The translations under genes and the position numbers were made by a program. From the NCBI RefSeq assembly GCF_007483665.1, contig NZ_ML660187.1, positions 269,353 to 333,352 on the forward strand: a stretch of DNA of 64,000 nucleotides, read 5' to 3'. The notes below the pieces were generated by a model that worked only from the letters and a program-made list of their open reading frames with translations, did no database searches and was not told where the DNA came from. This DNA comes from Catellatospora sichuanensis (GTDB lineage Bacteria; Actinomycetota; Actinomycetes; Mycobacteriales; Micromonosporaceae). This document shows positions 8,889-14,787 of this stretch, one piece after another (position 1 is the stretch's first letter; each line of letters begins with the position of its first letter).

Positions 8889-8962
8889 AGGCCTCGCCGG
8901 GAGTCGAACCCGAGTTCATCCGTTTTGCAGACGGAGCGCCCCACCCGGGACGTCACGAAGCC
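8889..8962 (-). tRNA. tRNA-Cys(GCA), atypical
   Basis: The acceptor stem GGCTTCG/CGAGGCC pairs fully with one G-U. The anticodon arm is TCCGT-CTGCAAA-ACGGA, giving GCA. The T arm is TCGGG-TTCGACT-CCCGG, and the discriminator is U. The D arm is odd: a CGTC/GGCG stem with loop CCGGGTGG lacks the usual A14 and A21. CCA is not encoded. It could be an accessory or degenerate copy rather than the main tRNA-Cys. First gene from the 3' end of the array. Confidence 0.6.
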
Positions 8963-8969
8963 GAGAACG

Positions 8970-9052
8970 TGCGGATGGGGAGATTCGAACTCCCTGAGCA
9001 CAAGGCACCCGGGTTACAGCCGGGCCCGACTCTCCATCGTCGGCGCATCCGC
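8970..9052 (-). tRNA. tRNA-Tyr(GTA)
   Basis: A class II tRNA of 83 nt. The acceptor is GCGGATG/CATCCGC with discriminator A, the anticodon arm is CCCGG-CTGTAAC-CCGGG, the variable region is long (13 nt), and the T arm is GGGAG-TTCGAAT-CTCCC. It lies 8 nt from the neighbouring tRNA, so the genes are almost certainly one transcript. Confidence 0.82.
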
Positions 9053-9070
9053 GTGGTGTTGCCTTTCGAG

Positions 9071-9144
9071 TAGCGCGGACGGGATTCGAACCCGCAACAC
9101 TCCTGCTTGAAAGGCAGGTGACTCTTCCGTTCGTCCACCGCGCC
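9071..9144 (-). tRNA. tRNA-Glu(TTC)
   Basis: The acceptor is GGCGCGG/CCGCGCT (first pair G-U), the anticodon arm CCTGC-CTTTCAA-GCAGG, and the T arm GCGGG-TTCGAAT-CCCGT. The D arm GGAC...GTC is acceptable. The weak first acceptor pair suggests divergence from a housekeeping copy. Confidence 0.75.
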
Positions 9145-9157
9145 GTGGACCTGCTGG

Positions 9158-9230
9158 TCGGGATGGCCGGACTCGAACCGGCGACCTCTCGCCCCCCAGA
9201 CGAGCGCGCCACCGACTGCGCCACATCCCG
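9158..9230 (-). tRNA. tRNA-Pro(GGG)
   Basis: The acceptor is CGGGATG/CATCCCG with discriminator A, the D arm GCGC...GCGC, the anticodon arm CTCGT-CTGGGGG-GCGAG, and the T arm GCCGG-TTCGAGT-CCGGC. It is a well-formed cloverleaf. Confidence 0.85.
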
Positions 9231-9237
9231 CAAGGAA

Positions 9238-9774
9238 TTACTGCTCGACCTCCTTGATGTATTTGTCCCGCCGCTGGGATTCGTGCGTCATCAGCTTCTC
9301 CCGGTGCAGTCGGTCCGCCCAGTCGTCCGACGCCCAGGTGTCCGACTCCGACACCGCGGCCTTGAACGAGCCCGGCGGTTCGGCGGGCATGGCCGCGAAC
9401 TGCTCCCGCATCGACCGGCGGCTGAGCAGGCCGGCCATGACCGCGGTCAACACTCCGTACGCGAGGAACTGCGCACGGATCAAGGGCGGCAACGTGGCCG
9501 AGGTCGCGGCAAGGATGAGCAGCATCAGTGTCAACAGCCCGGTGTTCAGGCCCAGCCGGCGGTAGGCCCGGGCGTCGGCCGCCTCGGTCCGGATCGCGTA
9601 GTGAACCAGGAACGCGGCGCTGCTGATGCAGACGAACACCCGGAACGCCACCGTCAGGTCGACGATGCCCGCGGTCACCACGTCGATGCCGTAGGCCGCA
9701 CCGAACCCGAGGTTCACGGCCAACGCGAGGTACGCCAGATGTGTGATCCGAATCGACTTCATGCGACCGACCAT
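9238..9774 (-). CDS. Four-helix integral membrane protein of unknown function within the tRNA array
   Basis: A 178-residue protein not recognised as a named family. It has about four hydrophobic segments (residues of roughly 11-33, 40-60, 75-95 and 99-115), followed by a charged cytoplasmic tail with KLMTHESQRRDKYIKE. The ATG at 9774 follows GGGGAG at good spacing. It lies between tRNA-Pro and tRNA-Arg in the same orientation as all nine tRNAs, so it is probably expressed in the same transcript. Small membrane proteins and HNH nucleases inside tRNA clusters are typical of phage-like cassettes, but nothing in this protein proves phage origin. Confidence 0.65.
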   Translation of the reverse strand: MVGRMKSIRITHLAYLALAVNLGFGAAYGIDVVTAGIVDLTVAFRVFVCISSAAFLVHYAIRTEAADARAYRRLGLNTGLLTLMLLILAATSATLPPLIRAQFLAYGVLTAVMAGLLSRRSMREQFAAMPAEPPGSFKAAVSESDTWASDDWADRLHREKLMTHESQRRDKYIKEVEQ

Positions 9775-9830
9775 AGATCATCTCCCCGGTTCGCCGGGGT
9801 CCCGCACGGTGGCCCTCACGTGAGCTGCCG

Positions 9831-9904
9831 TGCCCTGAGCAGGATTCGAACCTGCAACCCCCGGCTTCGTAGACCGGTGCGCTGTCCAGTTGCGCCATCA
9901 GGGC
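9831..9904 (-). tRNA. tRNA-Arg(ACG)
   Basis: The acceptor is GCCCTGA/TCAGGGC with discriminator A, the D arm GCGC...GCGC, the anticodon arm CCGGT-CTACGAA-GCCGG, and the T arm GCAGG-TTCGAAT-CCTGC. It is a well-formed cloverleaf reading CGN codons through inosine. Confidence 0.87.
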
Positions 9905-9915
9905 GGGTGGAACCG

Positions 9916-9988
9916 TGGACCCAGCCGGACTTGAACCGGCCGCCTCCGCTTTGCAAGAGCGGTGCTCTACCAGATGAGCTATAGGCCC
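9916..9988 (-). tRNA. tRNA-Ala(TGC), array copy
   Basis: The acceptor is GGGCCTA/TGGGTCC with two G-U pairs, the D arm GCTC...GAGC, the anticodon arm CCGCT-CTTGCAA-AGCGG, and the T arm GCCGG-TTCAAGT-CCGGC. It is distinct from the canonical tRNA-Ala(TGC) at 13432-13504, so this isoacceptor is present twice in the window with different bodies. Confidence 0.82.
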
Positions 9989-10000
9989 GTATGTACTGCG

Positions 10001-10071
10001 CTCGCGGGCGAGGATTCGAACCTCGATTCCCTGATCCAAAATCAGGTGTCCTGCCCTTGGACGACCCGCGA
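10001..10071 (-). tRNA. tRNA-Gln(TTG)
   Basis: The acceptor is TCGCGGG/CCCGCGA with discriminator G, the anticodon arm CCTGA-TTTTGGA-TCAGG, and the T arm CGAGG-TTCGAAT-CCTCG. A 5' U and 3' G are usual for tRNA-Gln. Confidence 0.83.
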
Positions 10072-10101
10072 AAGTGGCTGCGGACCCCCACCCGCAGCCC
10101 G

Positions 10102-10130
10102 GAGCTGCGGGCCCCGTGGCCCCGCAGCTC
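10102..10130 (-). terminator. Hairpin after the HNH gene
   Basis: A 10-bp perfect stem (GAGCTGCGGG/CCCGCAGCTC) with a 9-nt loop starts 4 nt past the HNH stop codon. No T-run follows, so it may be an RNA-processing or stabilising structure between the nuclease mRNA and tRNA-Gln. Confidence 0.45.
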
Positions 10131-10133
10131 GTG

Positions 10134-10577
10134 TCAGCGCCTGGCCAGCACCGTCCAGGAGGGTGCCGACGGGTTGAACCGCAGCGGCATCCGCGCCTCG
10201 GCGGGCGTGCGGTCACCCTTGCGCTGATTGCAGCCGCCACAGGCGGCCACCGTGTTGAGCCAGGTGTTGCGCCCGCCCCGGGAGCTGGGCAGGACATGGT
10301 CGATGGTGTACGCCGGACCGCCGCAGTAGGCGCACCGGTGCTGGTCACGGGCGAGCACGCCGCGCCGCGACCAGGCCGGCCCGCCGTGGTAGCGCCAGCG
10401 GGTCACCACGTAGCTGACCAGGCGCACCACCTTGGGCATCGGCCAGACACCGATCGCCTGGTCGGGTTCCGCCTCGTGCACCACCGCGACCTGCCGCCAC
10501 AGCATGCGCAGGGCGTGACGCAGGCTGACCCGGTGGAGCGGGCCGAGATCGGCGTTGAGGACGAGTACTGCGTTCAT
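10134..10577 (-). CDS. HNH endonuclease in the tRNA array
   Basis: A 147-residue HNH nuclease. Zinc-binding cysteine pairs lie at Cys82/Cys85 (CAYC) and Cys113/Cys116 (CGGC). The catalytic DH is at 93-94 (TIDHVLP), the HNH Asn is near 108 (WLNTV), followed by NQRKGDRTP. The ATG at 10577 has an excellent AGGAGGTGA SD 6 nt upstream, which fixes the start; the frame runs on upstream only through the neighbouring tRNA genes. Such stand-alone HNH proteins occur both as conserved actinobacterial genes and in phages. Here it is embedded co-directionally among tRNAs, so it may be the mobility or maintenance function of the cassette. Confidence 0.85.
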   Translation of the reverse strand: MNAVLVLNADLGPLHRVSLRHALRMLWRQVAVVHEAEPDQAIGVWPMPKVVRLVSYVVTRWRYHGGPAWSRRGVLARDQHRCAYCGGPAYTIDHVLPSSRGGRNTWLNTVAACGGCNQRKGDRTPAEARMPLRFNPSAPSWTVLARR

Positions 10578-10608
10578 CGGGTCACCTCCTGGGAATGCGT
10601 GATGGATG

Positions 10609-10682
10609 TGGAGCGGTAGCCGGGAATCGAACCCGGATCTCTGCCATGGCGAGGCAGCGCACTGCCGTTGTGCGACAACCGC
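10609..10682 (-). tRNA. tRNA-Gly(GCC) with encoded CCA, one acceptor mismatch
   Basis: The D arm is GCAC...GTGC, the anticodon arm CTGCC-TCGCCAT-GGCAG, and the T arm CCGGG-TTCGATT-CCCGG. The acceptor GCGGTTG/CTACCGC has a T-T mismatch at pair 6-67. The discriminator U is followed by a genomic CCA, unlike the other array members whose 3' flank was checked (Arg, Cys, Glu). Confidence 0.8.
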
Positions 10683-10699
10683 GAGCTTCTTTTCTTGCG

Positions 10700-10770
10700 T
10701 GGTCGATGCGGGACTCGAACCCGCTTTCCCGCGTCGAGAGCGCGGAGGCCTACCCATAGCCGAATCGACC
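10700..10770 (-). tRNA. tRNA-Glu(CTC)
   Basis: The acceptor is GGTCGAT/ATCGACC with discriminator A, the anticodon arm CCGCG-CTCTCGA-CGCGG, and the T arm GCGGG-TTCGAGT-CCCGC. It is the promoter-proximal tRNA of the array. Confidence 0.78.
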
Positions 10771-10802
10771 GCTGCGCCGCGCAACGCGACGCGCTTTCTC
10801 TT

Positions 10803-10826
10803 ACGCCATCCACTGTGGAGTTCTCA
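10803..10826 (-). promoter_or_regulatory. Right 16-bp inverted repeat and rRNA-leader-like motif upstream of the tRNA array
   Basis: On the minus strand this reads TTGAGAACTCCACAGTGG and continues into ATGGCGT. The TTGAGAACTC core matches the conserved actinobacterial rRNA leader element found upstream of 16S genes. The 16-bp part 10803-10818 is the exact inverse of 8866-8881. Placed about 30 nt upstream of the first tRNA, it probably lies in the leader of the array transcript. Confidence 0.5.
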
Positions 10827-10898
10827 AGGTGCGACACCGCCGACGGGGGTCAGGGCTTCGTGCTGTCTTCGCTGATCACAGGTGCCGGACAAAAGAAA

Positions 10899-10932
10899 CG
10901 CCGCCCGCTTCCGAGTCCGGAGGCGGGCGGCG
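10899..10932 (-). terminator. GC-rich hairpin followed by T-rich tract on the minus strand
   Basis: CGCCGCCCGC pairs with GCGGGCGGCG across a 14-nt loop that can pair partly further. On the minus strand it is followed by GTTTCTTTTG. No minus-strand gene is seen upstream, so it could be an attenuator ahead of the tRNA array or the end of an unrecognised short RNA. Confidence 0.35.
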
Positions 10933-11178
10933 AAAGCCGCTTGTCATGGCGCTTGCTCAGCACCATCCGCCTCGTCCGGGGACGAGTTCCCAGCCATAAC
11001 CCTCACCGCGTCGGGCGGCGGCGGGCATGGCGCTCTCGACGCACGGCGTCAGCCGCTGCATCGCATACGAGAAGCTGCTCATGTCTGTCTCCGGTCCGTA
11101 TTCTCGCGGTGTCGTTCTTGGTGTGGGCATACCGTATTGGCCGCCGTATCGGCGAGGCAACCTCATTTTTCGCGGCTG

Positions 11179-11385
11179 ATGTGTGCGCAGTTCACGGCCG
11201 ATTCCGGCCCTCGGCCGCACGGGTTCCTGACCGTTCACCCCCTGGCGCACCGGCTGCACGCCACCGGCGACCAGCTCCGCCGCGCCTACCCGGGCTGGGA
11301 CGCCGCGATGGCCGCCAAATCCCGGATAGATCCCCATCCGGTCTTCCGCAACACCCTCTTCGACACGTATCGCCCCAGGTCCTGA
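11179..11385 (+). CDS. Possible small hypothetical protein
   Basis: A 68-codon frame whose composition looks protein-like (HPLAHRLHATGDQLRRAYPG, WDAAMAAKSR, a Tyr/Arg-rich tail). There is no clear SD before its ATG and no recognisable family. It precedes the methyltransferase by about 80 nt on the same strand. It could be a real small gene or the remnant of a larger one. The flanking 10830-11178 stretch holds no other supportable feature apart from the hairpin above. Confidence 0.3.
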   Translation: MCAQFTADSGPRPHGFLTVHPLAHRLHATGDQLRRAYPGWDAAMAAKSRIDPHPVFRNTLFDTYRPRS

Positions 11386-11463
11386 CCTCGACCGCAGCTC
11401 CATCGCACGACCCGGTGAGCCCGGCGCCCTGGGCGAGGTCGCGATCCGGTCTAGGCTCCGGCG

Positions 11464-12231
11464 ATGAGTTCGACGCCGTCAGCCCACGCCATCAGCCAGT
11501 ACGCGAGCACGACCGGCAACCTCACCGCCCGCATCGCCCTGCACGCCTACGGCACCAACCCGCAGGGCTGGTTCGCCTGGCTCGACGAGCGGCTTCCCCT
11601 CAGCGGAAAGGTGCTCGAAGTCGGGGCCGGCACCGGCAAGCTCTGGACCCACGTCGACCACGCCGGACGAGGGCTCGACCTCACCCTGACCGACTTCTCC
11701 CCCGCCATGTGCGCGCAGCTGCGTACCATCCCGGGCGCGCAGGTCCGGCAGTGCGATGCGACCCAGCTGCCGTTCGCCGACGCGAGCTTCGACACCGTCG
11801 TGGCCAACCACATGCTGTATCACCTCGACGACCCGGCCGCGGCACTGCGCGAGTTCCGGCGCGTACTCCGCCCGGGCGGAAGGGTCGCCGTCGCCGTCAA
11901 CGGCAGCGACCACCTCGACGAGCTCAACGCGATCGGGCCCGTCATCGGACGCCCCGAGCTCGCACTCCATGCCACCCAGAACGACTTCACCGCGGAGACC
12001 GGCCCCGCGTACCTGGCCCGCCATTTCACCGAGGTCACCGTCGAGCGCTACCACTGCGACCTCGACGTCCCGACCACCGAGCCGGTGCTCGCCTACCTTG
12101 CCAGCATGGCGAACGAACCGCTCACGCCGGAACAGCGCTCGGCCGCCCATGCCCTGGTCCAGGCTCGGGTCGACACCGAAGGCGGCTTCCGCGTCCGCAA
12201 GCACACCGTCCTGATCACCGCTTCGCGCTGA
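11464..12231 (+). CDS. Class I SAM-dependent methyltransferase
   Basis: A 255-residue Rossmann methyltransferase. Motif I is VLEVGAGTGKLW near residues 50-61, motif II DLTLTDFSP, motif III (post-II) DATQLPFADASFDTVVANHM, and motif IV REFRRVLRPGGRVAVAVNG, the typical UbiE/Methyltransf_11 pattern. The substrate is unknown. It stands alone between the tRNA array and a convergent DUF4259 gene. Confidence 0.85.
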   Translation: MSSTPSAHAISQYASTTGNLTARIALHAYGTNPQGWFAWLDERLPLSGKVLEVGAGTGKLWTHVDHAGRGLDLTLTDFSPAMCAQLRTIPGAQVRQCDATQLPFADASFDTVVANHMLYHLDDPAAALREFRRVLRPGGRVAVAVNGSDHLDELNAIGPVIGRPELALHATQNDFTAETGPAYLARHFTEVTVERYHCDLDVPTTEPVLAYLASMANEPLTPEQRSAAHALVQARVDTEGGFRVRKHTVLITASR

Positions 12232-12279
12232 TCCCCTTGGAGTGCACGCCGGAAGGGCGCCCCACCGGAGCCTCCCGGG

Positions 12280-12759
<480 letters not shown>

Positions 12760-12872
12760 AGGTGCTCCCGATTCGGTCTGCCGATGACCTACCAGACGCT
12801 GCGGATCCACGCCGGCCAGGGCCGGAAACCGGACGGTTTCAGAAACCGCCGCTCAAACTTCCGGCGGTCCGA

Positions 12873-13210
12873 TCAGACCGCCTTGACCAGCTTCGGATCT
12901 CCGGCGGCGAGGAAGTCCGCGAACTGTTCCTGCTCGACCTGGCTCAATACCCGCTTGGGGATGATCAGACTGACGCGGTTGGCGACTGCAAGGGTCCAGC
13001 ATTCCGCAGAGCTGACAACCCGAGGAGGAGGAAGACGACTCCGAGCACCACGAAGAACGCGCCTAGCCCTGCCGTCCCGACGCCGATCTGGAACAGCCCG
13101 GCCGCCAGCATCGTCACCGTGCCGAAGATGATCCTCGCGCGGGGGCCACGGCTGTTGGCGCGTATCGCGCCCTCGGCGACGGTCGGCTCATAGGTGACGG
13201 TGACATCCAT
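12873..13210 (-). pseudogene. YcxB-like membrane protein, internally deleted and frameshifted
   Basis: The N-terminal frame (13210 to 12965, 81 codons) starts MDVTVTYEPT and carries two hydrophobic helices, as in YcxB-family proteins. The C-terminal YcxB part (WTLAVANRVSLIIPKR, then VLSQVEQEQF) lies in the +1 frame from about 13010 to the stop at 12873. The central domain that should separate the halves is missing. What remains looks like a deletion that also shifted the frame. The N-terminal frame alone would still make a small membrane peptide. Confidence 0.6.
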
Positions 13211-13431
13211 GCCGCGACTCCCTCGGGTGGGCTGACGGCGGAGATCATGTCCCATCGCGCCGAGCCGCACAAGGCCTGATCTTGTGGAGGCGTTGACCTT
13301 GCCGACGGCGTTGCAGTCCGGCGGCGCGGCGAAGCGGAGCCGCCACCGATGATGAGCCGCCGCAGGCGACCTTCGAAAAACAAAACTGGCCACTCGCCGA
13401 AGGACGGCGGTGACCAGCGTGGGCAAATGAG

Positions 13432-13504
13432 TGGAGCCTAGGAGAATCGAACTCCTAACCCCCGCCTTGCAAAGGCGGTGCTCTGCCAATTGAGCTAAGG
13501 CCCC
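13432..13504 (-). tRNA. tRNA-Ala(TGC)
   Basis: A canonical cloverleaf: acceptor GGGGCCT/AGGCTCC with discriminator A, D arm GCTC...GAGC, anticodon arm CCGCC-TTTGCAA-GGCGG, T arm TAGGA-GTTCGAT-TCCTA. It is paired with tRNA-Ile downstream of gyrA, as in many actinobacteria. Confidence 0.95.
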
Positions 13505-13529
13505 GAGGGACGGGCTCGGCCCGTCTGAC

Positions 13530-13658
13530 TCAGCGAAGATCCGGTGCGGTGGTGGCCTCGTGCCACAACGCCCGCTCGTCGTTGGCCGCCCGCAGCTTCT
13601 TGGCGACCAGTGCGACCGCAACGCCGACTCCGGCGACGATCAGCAGCTTCTTCCACAT
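13530..13658 (-). CDS. DLW-39 family small protein
   Basis: A 42-residue peptide with an N-terminal membrane helix (WKKLLIVAGVGVAVALVAKK) and an ALWHEAT motif, matching the DLW-39 family named for a conserved D-L-W (here A-L-W) in a roughly 39-residue actinobacterial protein. The family usually lies among the tRNA-Ile/tRNA-Ala genes near gyrA, as here. Function is unknown. AAGGTG lies about 7 nt before the ATG. Confidence 0.8.
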   Translation of the reverse strand: MWKKLLIVAGVGVAVALVAKKLRAANDERALWHEATTAPDLR

Positions 13659-13682
13659 GATGAGCACCTTAACGCTCGGGAG

Positions 13683-13756
13683 TGGGGCTAGCTGGAATCG
13701 AACCAGCGACCTCAGAGTTATCAGCTCTGCGCTCTAACCGACTGAGCTATAGCCCC
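13683..13756 (-). tRNA. tRNA-Ile(GAT)
   Basis: A canonical cloverleaf: acceptor GGGGCTA/TAGCCCC with discriminator A, anticodon arm CAGAG-CTGATAA-CTCTG, T arm GCTGG-TTCGATT-CCAGC. It is the housekeeping copy beside gyrA. Confidence 0.96.
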
Positions 13757-13851
13757 GCGCGACAACGAACCTTACCGCACCGCTGACGCCTCTTCCAAAC
13801 CGGTATCCCCTCCCGCGTGGCGTGTCCCGTCGCGGGTGCCGGGCGACTGTG

Positions 13852-13916
13852 AAGATCGTCGTTTCATGCCGGAACCTGCGGTCCGGCCCTGGGTTCTGAC
13901 ACGAAACAGCGATCTT
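13852..13916. repeat. Imperfect palindromic (REP-like) intergenic element
   Basis: The outer arms AAGATCGTCGTTTC and GAAACAGCGATCTT pair with two mismatches, around an inner GGAACC/GGTTC-type stem. It is similar in style (AAGATCG ends) to the repeat pair at 21000 and 59946. It lies between tRNA-Ile and the DUF3566 terminator. Confidence 0.5.
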
Positions 13917-13950
13917 GCCAGTGGGCTGCGGACGCGCCGTGCGGGCACGC

Positions 13951-13985
13951 CACAGCGGTCCGTGGGCGAGCCGCGGACCGCTGTG
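13951..13985 (-). terminator. Stem-loop terminator of the gyrB-gyrA-DUF3566 unit
   Basis: A 12-bp perfect stem (CACAGCGGTCCG/CGGACCGCTGTG) with an 11-nt loop starts 13 nt past the DUF3566 stop. There is no long U tract, which is common for GC-rich actinobacterial terminators. Confidence 0.65.
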
Positions 13986-13998
13986 GGTGTGGCGTGAA

Positions 13999-14784
13999 TC
14001 AGTCGCGCTCGGCGAGCGTGATCTCGACGCCGCCGACCAGGTCGGCGCAGACGTTGTAGATGAACGCGCCCAGGGTCATCAGCGCGGTGAAGAGCACCAC
14101 GTTGATCGCACCCAGGATGGCCGACGTCCCGATCACCGCGCTGGCGCTGATGCGGAAGTCGCCAGCGCTGCCGTTCGAGGCGAACAGGTCGGCCAGGGTC
14201 GTGTTCAACGAGTTGAACACGCCCATCGCGTCCAGTGCCAGGTACAGCACCGAGGTGGCGACCACGATGACGACCAGGAGCACGAAGGACACGGCGAAGG
14301 AGAACTTCATCACCGACCACGGGTCGATGCGCTTGATGCTCAGCCGGGCCCGGCGCGGGCCGCGCGAAGCGGCCGAGCCGGCGCTGGTACGCGCCGCGCG
14401 CACGGCTTCGGTGACACGCACCGCGCCGGCGCTGGCACTGCTGACCACAGAGCGCAGCGTCGAGGAGCCGGCCGCGGCCCGCCCGGTGGCCGTCGCCGGC
14501 CGCTCGGAGGTCGCGATGGCGCCCGTGGGCTCCGAATCCGGGACGGGCATGCCCGCCGGCCGGGTGAAGGTGCCGGTGGTGGTCGTGGCGGCAGCGGCGG
14601 TGCTGCCGGCCGACTCGTCACCCCCGGTCGCGGACCGGGCCGGGGTCGGCTCGGACTGATCAGCGGGGACTGTCGCGCGGCCTACGGCCGCCCGGCCGGT
14701 CGACGAGGCGGCGTCGCCGCCGTCCTTCTCGACCGGACTCGCCGGAGCCCCCGCGGTCTCCGACATCGCCTGTGTCTCCGTCAT
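13999..14784 (-). CDS. DUF3566 transmembrane protein downstream of gyrA
   Basis: A 261-residue protein. Residues of about 1-145 are a low-complexity Ala/Thr/Ser/Pro-rich cytoplasmic region. The conserved DUF3566 membrane domain follows, beginning ARLSIKRIDPWSVMKFSF, with two helices (near residues 160-182 and 222-245). The family is almost always encoded directly after gyrA in actinobacteria. Function is unknown, although a membrane scaffold role near the divisome has been suggested for relatives. Only 3 nt separate its start from the gyrA stop, so it is co-transcribed. Confidence 0.85.
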   Translation of the reverse strand: MTETQAMSETAGAPASPVEKDGGDAASSTGRAAVGRATVPADQSEPTPARSATGGDESAGSTAAAATTTTGTFTRPAGMPVPDSEPTGAIATSERPATATGRAAAGSSTLRSVVSSASAGAVRVTEAVRAARTSAGSAASRGPRRARLSIKRIDPWSVMKFSFAVSFVLLVVIVVATSVLYLALDAMGVFNSLNTTLADLFASNGSAGDFRISASAVIGTSAILGAINVVLFTALMTLGAFIYNVCADLVGGVEITLAERD

Positions 14785-14787
14785 GCA

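Noticed and set aside
9815-9824. CTCACGTGAG palindrome near tRNA-Arg
   Set aside because: Lacks the GTTT/AAAC arms of parS.
13301-13431. Possible small gene before tRNA-Ala
   Set aside because: No SD, no protein-like frame.
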